This document shows, piece after piece, positions 53,048 to 61,750 of a stretch of 64,000 nucleotides of DNA; the first letter of the stretch is position 1, and each line of letters begins with the position of its first letter. Source of the DNA: Geobacter sp. UBA2189. GTDB taxonomy: Bacteria; Desulfobacterota; Desulfuromonadia; Geobacterales; Pseudopelobacteraceae. A program made the translations under genes and the position numbers. The notes under the pieces are model-generated. The model was not told where the DNA came from. It was given only the letters and a program-made list of their open reading frames with translations, and searched no databases. The DNA lies in NCBI GenBank assembly GCA_002328035.1, contig DCVL01000021.1, positions 1 through 64,000 on the forward strand, read 5' to 3'.

Positions 53048-53571
53048 ACCAGCTTTTCTACGGCCTGATTACCGGCTTTTTATTTGGCTTTCTGCTACAG
53101 AAGGGACGGGTGCTGCGTTACGACAAACAGGTCGGCGCGCTTCTTCTCAAGGATATGACGATTATCAAGTTCATGCTTACCAGCGTGTTGGTGGCAATGG
53201 TGGGAACCCACCTGCTGGTTGATCTGGGGCTTGCCAAGCTTTCAATCAAACCCACCATAATGGGTGGAAATATTATTGGTGGACTGCTGTTCGGGCTAGG
53301 CTGGGGTGCGCTCGGCTACTGCCCGGGCACATCGATAGGCGCAGTGGCGGAAGGGCGCTATGATGCCCTCTGGGGAGTGGCAGGTATGCTGTTCGGAGCA
53401 GCACTCTATGCCGAAGCGTTCCCGGCCATGAAAGCTAGCGTACTGACCTGGGGAAATTTTGGCAAGATCACCCTCCCGCAGCTCCTGGGAGTCAACCACT
53501 GGTTTATGATCGTACCTTTTGTGCTTGGAACACTCTTTCTGTTCCGCTGGATTGAGAAGAAAGGACTGTAG
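53044..53571 (+). CDS. YeeE/YedE family transporter, second half
   Basis: A 175-residue membrane protein with about five helices and the family opening GLITGFLFGFLLQKGRVL. The conserved cysteine motif here is an ordinary Cys (LGYCPGTSIGAVAEG, Cys93). GGAGG lies six bases before the ATG, which overlaps the selenoprotein stop. Fused YeeE proteins contain two such halves, so the two products should pair to form one transporter with one Sec and one Cys in the conduction path. Confidence 0.9.
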   Translation: MNQLFYGLITGFLFGFLLQKGRVLRYDKQVGALLLKDMTIIKFMLTSVLVAMVGTHLLVDLGLAKLSIKPTIMGGNIIGGLLFGLGWGALGYCPGTSIGAVAEGRYDALWGVAGMLFGAALYAEAFPAMKASVLTWGNFGKITLPQLLGVNHWFMIVPFVLGTLFLFRWIEKKGL

Positions 53572-53663
53572 AGGAACTCACACAAACAGCTAATCAGGGG
53601 GGGGGTAGAGTACTCATTCACAAATCTTAGGCACAGCTTGCCTGCAAGCTTGCCTTTACTACC

Positions 53664-53699
53664 AACAAAAAGGCCAGGATAAATCCCGGCCTTTTTGTT
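53664..53699. terminator. Bidirectional terminator between yedE pair and ccsB
   Basis: AACAAAAAGGCC (53664-53675) pairs with GGCCTTTTTGTT (53688-53699), with an inner GG/CC extension, giving A-run and T-run flanks in both directions between convergent genes. Confidence 0.85.
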
Positions 53700-53720
53700 A
53701 ATTGCATAATCAATTAGAAA

Positions 53721-54572
53721 TCAGTTCAAGCTTCCATAGCTGTGTAATCCTGAAAGTAGAATATTTACTCCAAGATAACAGAAGATTGTAGCGCCAAAAC
53801 CTATTATTGAGAGCCAAGCAGCCCTGTTGCCAACCCATCCCTTTGTGAACCTCGCGTGGAGGAAAGCTGCGTAGATAAACCAGACTATAAGTGACCATGT
53901 TTCCTTGGGATCCCAGCTCCAGTATGTACCCCAGGCATAGTTTGCCCAGGCTGCACCGGTGATAATTCCCAGGGTAAGCAGAGGAAAGCCTACCATAATA
54001 GCCTTGTAGTTAAGGTCGTCCAGAACCCTTGTGGGAGGAAATTGAGACATAAGCCCACCGGCAGCTTCATTGCCTTTGGCCTCGCTCTTGGCCTTTATCA
54101 GATACATCACTGAAACCCCGCAGGCCACTGCAAATGCGGCGTACCCGAGAAAGCAGGTAATAACATGATAGAGCAGCCAGTTACTCTGCAAGGCAGGCAA
54201 CAAGGGATTTATATCAGCAGGCAGGTAAAGCTGAGCCCAGGCCATCGCAAGAAGTGCAAAAGGCATTACAAAAGCCCCGATAATACGATATTTATACTTT
54301 AGATCTATTATCCCGAAGATCAAGACTGTACTCCAGGCAAAAAAGAGTACCGACTCATAGAGGTTTGACATTGGCGCATGGCCGATACCGATATCGTAAG
54401 ACTCTTTCCAGCGCAAGCCCAATGCTGCCGTTTGCAACGCAAAACCAAGCCAAGCCAATAAAGAGCCTGCCAGTCCTACAGTTTTATTACGGCTGGCAAG
54501 ATAACCGAAGAAAGAAATGGTAGAAAGCATATAAAAGATAGTAACCGCATTAAAGAGCTTCGCACTCAACAT
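53721..54572 (-). CDS. ccsB: Cytochrome c biogenesis protein CcsB/CcsA-type (ResC)
   Basis: A 283-residue membrane protein with about eight helices and the haem-handling WWD motif WGTYWSWDPKETW near residues 225-237; conserved external histidines occur in GHAPMSNLYES and LLYHVITCF. With ResB it forms the System II haem-delivery and cytochrome c synthetase complex. It starts 18 bases after the resB stop. The nearby triheme cytochromes are natural clients. Confidence 0.93.
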   Translation of the reverse strand: MLSAKLFNAVTIFYMLSTISFFGYLASRNKTVGLAGSLLAWLGFALQTAALGLRWKESYDIGIGHAPMSNLYESVLFFAWSTVLIFGIIDLKYKYRIIGAFVMPFALLAMAWAQLYLPADINPLLPALQSNWLLYHVITCFLGYAAFAVACGVSVMYLIKAKSEAKGNEAAGGLMSQFPPTRVLDDLNYKAIMVGFPLLTLGIITGAAWANYAWGTYWSWDPKETWSLIVWFIYAAFLHARFTKGWVGNRAAWLSIIGFGATIFCYLGVNILLSGLHSYGSLN

Positions 54573-54590
54573 TTATAAAATTCCTCCGCT

Positions 54591-55955
54591 TTATATGTTC
54601 TGCTTTTGAAGCTCTTCAGTCAGAGCCTCAAACTGTGTCTGGAATGCCGGCTGATTTTTGCTTGCATTGCCGTAAATCCTTGCATAGCCATGCTGCACAA
54701 CAATCCAGACCCGCTTGTGTGACATGAAGAAAGCTATGCAAAGACCAACACACATCATTATGCAACCGATCCAGACAACCCAGACGCCAGGATCCTTATT
54801 AACCTGCAGACCTGTGTACATACGGGCATCTGTACCGGTAAAGTTGAATATAAGATTGTCACCACGCATCTCATCGAGAGTAGGGTTATTTTTAAAGACT
54901 CTAAAGAATTTTGGTTCCTTACCATGATCACTCAAAGCAAGAACCGCAACCTGTCCTTCACCAGGATTATCAGTAAGATCCACAATAGTTACAGTACGTC
55001 CGTCAGGTAACTTGGACTGTATTCCGGGACGTATAGCCAGTTGCTCTGTCTTCCCGTTATCACGCCCTCTTACAGTAAAGTAGAAAGTTGTAGGATCATT
55101 TGCTGGCCCATAACTTGACTGATAAAATGTAATCCCCTTGTATGAAAGCGGATCATTTACAATAACACGGACATACTTATAACCAGGGATCTCTTTACCA
55201 TTTTCAGTAAGCGTCAGGATGCTTTTGAATTCCTTGGGCATCTGACTGGAACCACCTCCTGGCGCGTCATAGAAAGAGACCTTGAACTGATCACACTTAA
55301 CCTCAAAGCCTAAAGGAATATCCTTGTTATTACGGGCCTTGACACTGTTTATTGTCTGCCCTTCAACAAGGGTGACAAATCCCTTGTATCCCCAAATATT
55401 CCCGATAATTGCCCCTGCAAAGATCACGAGAATACTGAAATGGACTACATATACTCCCAATCGACACCATGCATTCTTCTGGGCAAAAAGGTGATAGTGA
55501 CTACCATCCTTAGTAATGACAGGAGCTGCAAACTTTGAAGCCAGAAACTCCGTAAGCCTGTCTCTTGAGTCATCAACAGAACCATGAAGCTTAAACTCCT
55601 TGCCGGGGAATATCTTCTGCTGGGTTTCTGATATGGTCTTGGCAGGTTCGGTAACAAACTTAAGCACATGTGGCAGTCGCTTGATGGAACAGGAAATCAG
55701 GTTGATAGAAAATATTGCAAGCAGAGCCAGAAACCACCAGGAGTGGTACATGTCAAAGAAGCCAAGCTTGTCGTAAAACGCACGCCTGGCTGCGCTTATT
55801 GTTGCCCAATACCGTTCATCAATGTTTGGGTATTGAGGTATGATCGTTCCGATAATAGAGGTGATAGCAAGTGTAATAAGCAGGAATATTGTTAACTTGA
55901 GAGAACAGAAAAAATCCCAGATCTGCCCTGGAAAACTACGTTGATTGGTACTCAC
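54591..55955 (-). CDS. resB: ResB-like cytochrome c biogenesis protein
   Basis: A 454-residue ResB/Ccs1. Three N-terminal helices (about 18-38, 70-90, 165-185), a large periplasmic domain (about 190-385) and a final helix near 390-410 (VWVVWIGCIMMCVGLCIAFF). It partners CcsB in thioether bond formation between haem and apocytochrome. It opens the ccs operon; the upstream 120 bases carry its promoter region and a terminator of the cytochrome genes. Confidence 0.93.
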   Translation of the reverse strand: MSTNQRSFPGQIWDFFCSLKLTIFLLITLAITSIIGTIIPQYPNIDERYWATISAARRAFYDKLGFFDMYHSWWFLALLAIFSINLISCSIKRLPHVLKFVTEPAKTISETQQKIFPGKEFKLHGSVDDSRDRLTEFLASKFAAPVITKDGSHYHLFAQKNAWCRLGVYVVHFSILVIFAGAIIGNIWGYKGFVTLVEGQTINSVKARNNKDIPLGFEVKCDQFKVSFYDAPGGGSSQMPKEFKSILTLTENGKEIPGYKYVRVIVNDPLSYKGITFYQSSYGPANDPTTFYFTVRGRDNGKTEQLAIRPGIQSKLPDGRTVTIVDLTDNPGEGQVAVLALSDHGKEPKFFRVFKNNPTLDEMRGDNLIFNFTGTDARMYTGLQVNKDPGVWVVWIGCIMMCVGLCIAFFMSHKRVWIVVQHGYARIYGNASKNQPAFQTQFEALTEELQKQNI

Positions 55956-56072
55956 AGACGACTCCGTTAGATTGATTGTCTAAAAATTATTGCAAAAAAA
56001 CATTCACGACCATTTATGTCTTGTATCAGGCGTTATAACGTATTAAGAAAAAAATGGGTAGATGTTTTTTAG

Positions 56073-56108
56073 AAAAAAAGGGGACGACGGAAATCCGTAG
56101 CCCCCTTT
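56073..56108 (-). terminator. Terminator of the cytochrome genes
   Basis: On the minus strand AAAGGGGG-x-TACGGA pairs with TCCGT-x-CCCC, followed by a run of seven T bases, 20 bases beyond the stop of the downstream cytochrome gene. Confidence 0.75.
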
Positions 56109-56129
56109 ATTACAGATTTAATTAAATGA

Positions 56130-56408
56130 TTACTTCTTGTGGCAGTCTTTGCAACCTGTAGGCCCTTTTTTCATTTCTTTGTGACAGTTTGTACAGCCTT
56201 TTGTATGTGCATAATCTTTATTTACTGCGATCTTTTTAGGTGGCATAGCCTCATGGCACTTGGTACAGCCCAGCTTCATATGGGTCTTGTGATTAAAGGA
56301 AACCTTACCAAATGAACCACCTTTGTACTCGTAGTTCTCCTGAGCTGCTGCAAAAGCTGAACCGGCAAAGGCAACAACGGCAAACATCGCAATAATAGCT
56401 TTTTTCAT
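56130..56408 (-). CDS. PpcA-like triheme periplasmic cytochrome c7
   Basis: A 92-residue precursor: signal peptide MKKAIIAMFAVVAFAGSAFA, then about 72 mature residues with three CxxCH haem sites (CTKCH, CTNCH, CKDCH), and axial-ligand histidines in NHKTH and YAHTKG. The ending HKEMKKGPTGCKDCHKK is close to that of the Geobacter Ppc family, periplasmic electron shuttles to outer-membrane conduits. AGGAGG precedes the ATG. It is a tandem paralogue of the next cytochrome. Confidence 0.93.
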   Translation of the reverse strand: MKKAIIAMFAVVAFAGSAFAAAQENYEYKGGSFGKVSFNHKTHMKLGCTKCHEAMPPKKIAVNKDYAHTKGCTNCHKEMKKGPTGCKDCHKK

Positions 56409-56447
56409 CCCTAAAACCTCCTTTTATTGTGTATACAAACGCTAGGA

Positions 56448-56476
56448 ACTAAATCACAATGAACAAAACAAGTCAA
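56448..56476 (-). promoter_or_regulatory. Possible separate promoter of the second cytochrome gene
   Basis: On the minus strand TTGACT (56476-56471), 17 bases, TTTAGT (56453-56448), 40 bases before the ATG at 56408. If real, the downstream paralogue can be transcribed independently of the upstream one. Confidence 0.4.
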
Positions 56477-56492
56477 GGATTACAAAAATGAA

Positions 56493-56768
56493 TTACTTCT
56501 TGTGGCAATCTTTACAGCCTTGCGGACCTTTTTTCATATCTTTGTGGCACTTGAGGCAAAGTTTATCATGGGCAACAGCCTTGTTTATATCAATCTTCTT
56601 AATGCCACCTTCATGGCACTTGGTACAGCCCAATTTTGTATGAGCCTTGTGAGGAAATGCAACCTTGCCGAATGAACCACCCTTGTACTCATAACTGTCT
56701 TTGGCAGCAGCAAAAGCGGAACCAGCAAAAGCAACAACAGCCAACATCGCAATAAAAGCTTTTTTCAT
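56493..56768 (-). CDS. PpcA-like triheme periplasmic cytochrome c7
   Basis: A 91-residue precursor with signal peptide MKKAFIAMLAVVAFAGSAFA and three CxxCH motifs (CTKCH, CLKCH, CKDCH); axial histidines in PHKAH and VAHDK. The frame is open 17 codons further upstream, but AAGGAGG is nine bases before the ATG at 56768, which starts the signal peptide. It differs from its neighbour mainly between the first and second haems, a recent tandem duplication. Confidence 0.93.
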   Translation of the reverse strand: MKKAFIAMLAVVAFAGSAFAAAKDSYEYKGGSFGKVAFPHKAHTKLGCTKCHEGGIKKIDINKAVAHDKLCLKCHKDMKKGPQGCKDCHKK

Positions 56769-56862
56769 AGTTACGACCTCCTTTTTATTGAGTAAACAGC
56801 TCCAAAAAAATAAAAACATAACGACTTAAAGATGTAAAGCATTAAGCGTACCAGGTAAACAA

Positions 56863-58137
56863 TCAGATCCGTTGCAAGGCTTTTTTACCTATATCCTTAC
56901 GATACTGAACACCACGCCAGGATATTTTATCAACCCCCGTATATGCCTTTTTAATGGCATCTACAACACCATTGCCCAGTCCTGTAACACCTAGCACACG
57001 GCCACCAGCGGTAATAATCTGACCATCCTTTTCAGATGTACCTGCGTGGAATACCGTTACCCCATCAAGTTTGGAGGCTACCTCAATTCCGGTAATAATA
57101 TCCCCTTTGGGGTAATCCCCGGGATACCCTTTAGCTGCCATTACAACACAAACCGCTGCCTGGTCATTCCACTCTATAGAGTGACCGGCCAAGTTTTTAT
57201 CTGCAACGGCAATCAGCAGAGGTAGCAGATCCGACTTCATCCTCATCAGTAGAGGCTGACATTCAGGATCTCCAAAACGTGCGTTAAATTCAAGAGTTTT
57301 AACTTCTCCATCCTTAATCATCAGGCCAGCGTACAGAATCCCCTGATAAGGACAACCTTCAGCAGCCATACCGTCAACCGCACGCTGGACAACCTGTTCC
57401 ATTGCTTTCTGGTGAATATCAGAAGTAACTACCGGCGCAGGGGAATACGCTCCCATTCCACCTGTGTTCGGCCCCTGATCATTATCAAATATAGCCTTGT
57501 GATCCTGGGCTGAAGCCAGCGGTATTATATGCCTGCCATCTGTAATGGCAAGAAATGAGGCCTCTTCACCGGTCAGAAACTCCTCAACCACGACACGTGA
57601 ACCTGCATCACCAAATGCATTCCCCGACAACATATCTTTAACAGCTGAAACTGCTTCCTTTTCAGTTTGGGCTATTACGACCCCTTTTCCAGCGGCAAGA
57701 CCATCCGCTTTTATTACGATAGGGGCTCCAGTCTGTTTAATAAACGCTTCAGCTTCAGTTATTTCTGTAAACACTCCATAAGCTGCAGTAGGTATCGAAT
57801 ATTTTTTCATAAGGTCTTTAGAAAACGCCTTGCTGGCCTCTATACGGGCAGCCGCCCTGCTGGGTCCAAAGATCTTGACTCCATATTCACGGAAGAGATC
57901 GACTATCCCAAGAGAAAGCGGCAGCTCTGGCCCCACTACCGCCAGATCGATTCCCTCCGATTTGGCAAATCCAAGCAGCTTGTCAATCTCTTCAACCTTT
58001 ATAGGAATGTTTACAGCAAGCTTGGCAGTACCTGGATTACCAGGTGCACAATAAATCTTAGTTACCAGAGGAGACTGAGCTATCTTCCAGACCAACGCAT
58101 GTTCTCTGCCACCGCCACCTATAACCAAAACTTTCAT
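56863..58137 (-). CDS. purD: Phosphoribosylamine-glycine ligase
   Basis: A 424-residue GAR synthetase of the ATP-grasp family: MKVLVIGGGGREHAL at the N-terminus, ADGLAAGKGVVIAQT in the ATP site, and LEFNARFGDPECQPLL near residue 285. It forms GAR in purine synthesis. It lies 60 bases downstream of purH on the same strand and is probably co-transcribed. Confidence 0.96.
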   Translation of the reverse strand: MKVLVIGGGGREHALVWKIAQSPLVTKIYCAPGNPGTAKLAVNIPIKVEEIDKLLGFAKSEGIDLAVVGPELPLSLGIVDLFREYGVKIFGPSRAAARIEASKAFSKDLMKKYSIPTAAYGVFTEITEAEAFIKQTGAPIVIKADGLAAGKGVVIAQTEKEAVSAVKDMLSGNAFGDAGSRVVVEEFLTGEEASFLAITDGRHIIPLASAQDHKAIFDNDQGPNTGGMGAYSPAPVVTSDIHQKAMEQVVQRAVDGMAAEGCPYQGILYAGLMIKDGEVKTLEFNARFGDPECQPLLMRMKSDLLPLLIAVADKNLAGHSIEWNDQAAVCVVMAAKGYPGDYPKGDIITGIEVASKLDGVTVFHAGTSEKDGQIITAGGRVLGVTGLGNGVVDAIKKAYTGVDKISWRGVQYRKDIGKKALQRI

Positions 58138-58197
58138 AGTAACACCTTTAGAAACAACTTAATATCTGTCTACGCCACCATAAACCCAAACGAGCCG

Positions 58198-59757
58198 TCA
58201 GTGCCTGAAATGTCGCATACCGGTAAACACCATCGCCATCCCATGCTCATTGGCAGCCTGAATTACCTCTTCATCCCTCACACTTCCACCAGGCTGGATA
58301 ATGGCAGTTACGCCGGCATCTGCCGCAGCATCAACTCCATCTCTGAAAGGGAAGAATGCATCCGAGGCAAGAACCGTTCCCTTAATGGGGAGTAACGCCT
58401 TCTGTACAGCTATTTTAGACGAATCAACCCTGGACATCTGGCCTGCTCCGATACCGACAGTCTGATCCTTGCTTGTAAAGACAATGGCGTTCGATTTTAC
58501 ACGTTTGCATACACGCCAGGCAAAATCAAGGGCGGATAGTTCATATTCTGTTGGCTGACGTTCTGTAACCACCCTGCAATCGCTAGCCAAAACCATTCCG
58601 AGATCACGTCCCTGTAGAAGGAGACCACCAACCACACGCTTCATGTCATAACCTGTCTGCTTCTGTCCGCCAAGAAGCGGAACCTGCATTACACGCACAT
58701 TCTTTTTAGCGGTAAATATTGCAAGAGCCTCTTCATCATAACCAGGAGCAATAATGGCTTCAAGGAAGGTTGAGGTCAGTTCCCGGGCAGCATCAGCATT
58801 TACTATCTGGTTAAATCCTACAATACCACCAAAGGCCGAAACAGGATCGCATTCTCTAGCCTTCAGATAAGCTGTCAGGGGAGAATCACCCAAAGCTACC
58901 CCACATGGATTTGTATGCTTTATAATTACCGCAGCAGGTTTTTCAGTAAACTCTTTCACAGTTTCAATCGCAGCATCAAGGTCAATTATATTGTTAAAGG
59001 AGAGCTCTTTGCCCTGAAGCTGTAATGCATTAGAGACTGATGGCTCATTAAAGCCGCTTTCAACGTAGAAAGCAGCAGACTGGTGAGGGTTTTCACCATA
59101 ACGCAGATCCTGCGCCTTCTTGAGCTGGATAGTGAAGGTTTGAGGAAATTCAACCGGCAGATCCTCCAGCCTGGCACCCAGCCAGTTTGAGATAGCGCCA
59201 TCGTACGCCGCTGTATGCTGATAAACCTTGACGGCAAGACGGAAATTTGTCTTCTCCGAGACAGCACCACCATTAGCCGCCATTTCATCCAGCACAACAG
59301 CATAGTCCGCAGAATCAACCAGAACTGTCACATCACGGTTATTCTTTGCTGCCGAACGGAGCATTGTCGGACCGCCAATATCAATATTCTCAATAGCCTC
59401 CTCAAGCGTGCAGTCAGGCTTTGCAACTGTAGCTTCAAACGGATAGAGATTTACAACCACCATATCAATCGGCTCAATCCCATGCTCCTTCATCTTGGCC
59501 TGATGCTCAGGGTTAGAGCGAATACCCAGAAGTCCACCATGAACCTTTGGATGCAAGGTTTTTACACGCCCATCCAGCATCTCAGGAAAACCTGTAAATT
59601 CAGAGACATCCTTTACAGCAAGACCTGCCTCGCGCAAAAGCTTTGCGGTGCCTCCAGTAGAGAGAATCTCAACACCGTAACCTGCAAGCGACTTTGCAAA
59701 CTCAACAACACCTGTCTTGTCAGAAACACTGATAAGCACCCGTGTAATCCTAGCCAT
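58198..59757 (-). CDS. purH: Bifunctional AICAR formyltransferase/IMP cyclohydrolase
   Basis: A 519-residue PurH. The N-terminal MGS-like IMP cyclohydrolase domain (ALISVSDKTGVVEFAKSL type, STGGTAKLLREAG) spans about 1-195, and the AICAR transformylase the rest, with the catalytic KHTNPCGVALGDS near 265. It performs the last two steps of IMP synthesis. The leader carries a 15-base motif also found at the left edge of the window. Confidence 0.96.
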   Translation of the reverse strand: MARITRVLISVSDKTGVVEFAKSLAGYGVEILSTGGTAKLLREAGLAVKDVSEFTGFPEMLDGRVKTLHPKVHGGLLGIRSNPEHQAKMKEHGIEPIDMVVVNLYPFEATVAKPDCTLEEAIENIDIGGPTMLRSAAKNNRDVTVLVDSADYAVVLDEMAANGGAVSEKTNFRLAVKVYQHTAAYDGAISNWLGARLEDLPVEFPQTFTIQLKKAQDLRYGENPHQSAAFYVESGFNEPSVSNALQLQGKELSFNNIIDLDAAIETVKEFTEKPAAVIIKHTNPCGVALGDSPLTAYLKARECDPVSAFGGIVGFNQIVNADAARELTSTFLEAIIAPGYDEEALAIFTAKKNVRVMQVPLLGGQKQTGYDMKRVVGGLLLQGRDLGMVLASDCRVVTERQPTEYELSALDFAWRVCKRVKSNAIVFTSKDQTVGIGAGQMSRVDSSKIAVQKALLPIKGTVLASDAFFPFRDGVDAAADAGVTAIIQPGGSVRDEEVIQAANEHGMAMVFTGMRHFRH

Positions 59758-59768
59758 GGCAACACCCC

Positions 59769-59783
59769 GTTCGTAATAAGTTA
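59769..59783 (-). repeat. 15-base motif in the purH leader
   Basis: GTTCGTAATAAGTTA on the plus strand, identical to 36-50, ending 11 bases upstream of the purH ATG. Same orientation relative to the gene as the other copy. Confidence 0.35.
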
Positions 59784-59910
59784 GATTGTCTGATTGAATT
59801 TATCTTGGTGGAAGGTTTTTTTAGCACGCCAAACAGGCAGCTGCCAAGAGCTTTTGCTGCTTCAAAGCGTATACATAAAAACAAGATCCTTAAAGTTTCT
59901 GGCAACAAAA

Positions 59911-59940
59911 GACTCTCATCCAGAATTCCGGATGAGAGCC
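59911..59940 (-). terminator. Terminator of the fumarase gene
   Basis: CTCTCATCC (59913-59921) pairs with GGATGAGAG (59930-59938) around an 8-base loop; on the minus strand it is followed by TCTTTTGTT. It lies 25 bases after the fumarase stop. The remaining 59758-59964 sequence should carry the purH promoter; nothing else was recognised. Confidence 0.75.
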
Positions 59941-59964
59941 TTTATTCACCAAACGATTATTAAT

Positions 59965-61593
59965 CTAGAGACCAAGCTGTTTAAAGAAGTCGTTTCCTTT
60001 ATCATCAACAAGGATAAATGCAGGGAAATTCTCAACATCAATCTTCCATACGGCTTCCATTCCAAGCTCGGGGAAGTCAATGCACTCAACCTTTTTGATG
60101 TTCTCATCAGCCAACAGCGCTGCAGGACCACCTATAGAACCAAGGTAGAAACCGCCATACTTCTTGCAGGCATCTGTCACCTGTTGTGAACGATTCCCTT
60201 TTGCTATCATAATCATGGAACCGCCCTTGCTCTGAAGCAGATCCACATATGAGTCCATTCGTCCGGCAGTTGTCGGACCGAATGAGCCTGATGGCCTTCC
60301 TGGAGGAGTCTTGGCTGGACCTGCATAGTAGATAGGATATTTGGTCAGGTATTCAGGAACTGGCTTGCCACTGTCAAGTATCTCCTTAAACTTGGCGTGG
60401 GCGATATCACGTCCGACAACTATGGTACCGGTCAGACGAAGCGCATCTCCCACCTTAAGCTTTGAAAGTTCCTTCAGGGTTTCTGCCAAAGGCTTGGAGA
60501 GGTCAATTTTATGGCCATCATCAGGTCTGTTCATCCGGTACTCTTCCGGCAAGAGACGACCTGGATCACGATCCAGTTGCTCAAGGAAGATGCCATCACG
60601 GGTAATCTTGGCCTTCAGGTTACGGTCAGCAGAGCATGAGACTGCCATGCCGACAGGACACGATGCGCCATGACGTGGCAGACGGATTATACGGACATCA
60701 TGTGCAAAGTATTTACCGCCAAACTGTGCGCCAATACCGGTCTTCTGTGCCTCAACAAGCATCTTGTTCTCAAGCTCTACATCCCTGAATGCCCTTCCAT
60801 GCTCATTTCCTGTTGTAGGCAGTTCGTCATAATAACGGGTAGTTGCAAGCTTAACCGTCTTCATACAGGCATCAGCCGAAGTTCCACCTATTGCAAAGGC
60901 AATATGGTAAGGAGGACAGGCTGCAGTGCCCAGATATTTCATCTTTTCAACAAGGAATTTCTCTAATTTCTCTGGAGTAAGAAGAGCCTTTGTTTCCTGA
61001 TAGAACATGCTCTTATTGGCTGAACCGCCACCTTTGGCAATAAAGAGGAATTTATAATAATCCCCATCAGCTGCCATGATGTCAATCTGCGCTGGCAGGT
61101 TGGTGCCGGTATTGATCTCTTTATACATATCTAACGCAACGGTCTGTGAATAACGGAGATTTTCTTCAGTATAAGTCTTGTAGACACCTTTTGAGATATA
61201 TTCCTCATCATTTCCACCTGTCCAGATCTGCTGGCCTTTTTTGGCAACAACAGTTGCTGTGCCGGTATCCTGACAGAAAGGAAGCTCAAACTTGGCTGAA
61301 ACCATGGCATTACGGAGGAAAGCAAGGGCAACCCCCTTATCGTTCTTCGATGCCTCTGGATCGGCAAGGATCTTTGCAACCTGTTCATTATGGCTTGGAC
61401 GCAGCAGGAATGAAAGTTCCTTCATTGCACGATTTGTCAAAACAGTAAGAGCCTCAGGGTCAACCTTTATAACATCCTTCCCCTCAAACTGGACTACAGA
61501 GACATACTTTTCTGAACCTTCAAGCTTGTAGTAAACGGTTTCATCCTTGCCAAGCGGGAACGGCTCCTGATAAACGAACGGCTTGTCAGACAT
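59965..61593 (-). CDS. Class I fumarate hydratase ([4Fe-4S])
   Basis: A 542-residue single-chain class I fumarase. Both domains are fused: the N-terminal Fe-S domain with cluster cysteines in LPFCQDTGTATV, GTAACPPYHIAFAIGG and ASCPVGMAVSC, and the C-terminal beta domain with TPPGRPSGSFGPTTAGRMDSY. It interconverts fumarate and malate; Geobacter uses this in acetate oxidation and the fumarate branch. The oxygen-labile cluster fits an anaerobe. AAAGGAG precedes the ATG by eight bases. Monocistronic, with its own terminator. Confidence 0.95.
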   Translation of the reverse strand: MSDKPFVYQEPFPLGKDETVYYKLEGSEKYVSVVQFEGKDVIKVDPEALTVLTNRAMKELSFLLRPSHNEQVAKILADPEASKNDKGVALAFLRNAMVSAKFELPFCQDTGTATVVAKKGQQIWTGGNDEEYISKGVYKTYTEENLRYSQTVALDMYKEINTGTNLPAQIDIMAADGDYYKFLFIAKGGGSANKSMFYQETKALLTPEKLEKFLVEKMKYLGTAACPPYHIAFAIGGTSADACMKTVKLATTRYYDELPTTGNEHGRAFRDVELENKMLVEAQKTGIGAQFGGKYFAHDVRIIRLPRHGASCPVGMAVSCSADRNLKAKITRDGIFLEQLDRDPGRLLPEEYRMNRPDDGHKIDLSKPLAETLKELSKLKVGDALRLTGTIVVGRDIAHAKFKEILDSGKPVPEYLTKYPIYYAGPAKTPPGRPSGSFGPTTAGRMDSYVDLLQSKGGSMIMIAKGNRSQQVTDACKKYGGFYLGSIGGPAALLADENIKKVECIDFPELGMEAVWKIDVENFPAFILVDDKGNDFFKQLGL

Positions 61594-61626
61594 TTGGTAA
61601 ACTCCTTTCGTAATGAAGGTTCGGAA

Positions 61627-61643
61627 CAGTGTCCGATACTGTA
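61627..61643 (-). promoter_or_regulatory. Candidate operator upstream of fumarase
   Basis: Inverted repeat ACAGT-N7-ACTGT, 34 bases before the fumarase ATG and next to a GTATAC box that could belong to a -10 region. The binding protein is unknown. Confidence 0.3.
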
Positions 61644-61694
61644 TACATAATCTTTTGCATAGTATTCAAAAGAGCCGCTTTTGTCGAGTGATAA

Positions 61695-61726
61695 GTTTCA
61701 GATTACATTTGGCTGATTTCTGAAAC
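61695..61726 (-). terminator. Inverted repeat after the caspase-like gene
   Basis: GTTTCAGA (61695-61702) is matched by TCTGAAAC (61719-61726) around a 16-base loop, 25 bases beyond the caspase-like stop. There is no clear U-run, so it is only a possible terminator or processing hairpin. Confidence 0.3.
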
Positions 61727-61750
61727 GGGAAACCTTAATGCGGTCAGGAA

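Noticed and set aside
56409..56862. Possible GEMM-I (c-di-GMP/cGAMP) riboswitch before the cytochrome genes, as in some Geobacter cytochrome leaders
   Set aside because: The leaders are short (under 100 bases) and lack the conserved riboswitch core sequences.
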